NCBI RefSeq assembly: GCF_020382885.2
Contig: NC_058506.1
Span: forward strand, 5,270,001 to 5,334,000
DNA from: Scatophagus argus
Lineage: Eukaryota > Chordata > Actinopteri > Scatophagidae
Length of the DNA stretch: 64,000 nt
Reading direction: 5' to 3'
How positions within the stretch are numbered: the stretch's first letter is position 1; each line of letters starts with the position of its first letter. Under the pieces are notes generated by a model, which worked only from the letters and a program-made list of their open reading frames with translations, searched no databases and was not told the origin of the DNA. The translations under genes were made by a program, and so were the position numbers. This document shows positions 63,781 through 64,000 of this stretch, one piece after another.

Positions 63781-64000
63781 GAAAACCCTTCAACATTAAG
63801 TGAGGTCCTCACAACCACTATGAGTTGCTATTATTTTAAACTACTGGCTTGTATATGGTGCGATGTCAGCAGAAGATGGTCTGCACTCCTGACGCAGCAG
63901 GAGCATTTGAGCAAACAGCACAGGAAACCACAGGCAAAGGTTAAGAACAGACGAGAAACTTTTTCTTTTACTCGATGGAGAGAAGAGATGAGCTGATGGC

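Overview
This is a nuclear DNA window from a ray-finned fish, most likely a percomorph teleost. Three vertebrate genes with many short exons and GT-AG introns are present. The noncoding DNA carries microsatellites, a tRNA-headed teleost SINE and several fold-back or AT-rich repeats that I recognise as typical of percomorph genomes. The species cannot be named from the sequence alone. There is no bacterial or viral gene system here, so operons, ribosome binding sites and CRISPR do not apply.

Layout, with all genes on the + strand. Bases 1-4000 are noncoding, with a (TC)n tract, one good CTCF-like site and a long (AC)n microsatellite. dhx33 (DEAH-box RNA helicase) is coded in 12 exons from 4215 to 8525. 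c1qbp (mitochondrial matrix p32/gC1qR) is coded in 6 exons from 10901 to 13059. mlxipl (ChREBP, the glucose-responsive bHLH-ZIP factor) is coded in 17 exons from 15050 to 31666. I rebuilt all three exon by exon, with consistent phase and consensus splice sites, and all three appear complete. dhx33 next to c1qbp in this order and direction matches what I recall of the human arrangement on 17p13. mlxipl as third neighbour does not, since human MLXIPL lies on 7q11.23.

After mlxipl, a CpG-rich stretch at 32690-33400 looks like the promoter of a fourth + strand gene. Its first exon seems to be noncoding and ends at a strong donor at 32973. The remaining 31 kb to the window end holds no exon I can support. 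It is AT-rich sequence with dispersed repeats, two G-quadruplex motifs and several blocks that look like conserved noncoding elements. This is what a very long first intron or a regulatory desert would look like.

The most interesting points are listed here. (1) A 663-bp composite SINE at 52257-52919 was inserted as one unit between perfect 14-bp direct repeats, and its middle part recurs alone at 40341. (2) Two fold-back elements of about 550-600 bp are present, one inside an mlxipl intron and carrying a palindromic CACGTG. (3) mlxipl exon 8 has a GT repeat where its polypyrimidine tract should be. Upstream of it lies an in-phase candidate terminal exon that would give a ChREBP lacking its DNA-binding domain. 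(4) A perfect 56-bp palindrome is centred on (TA)18.
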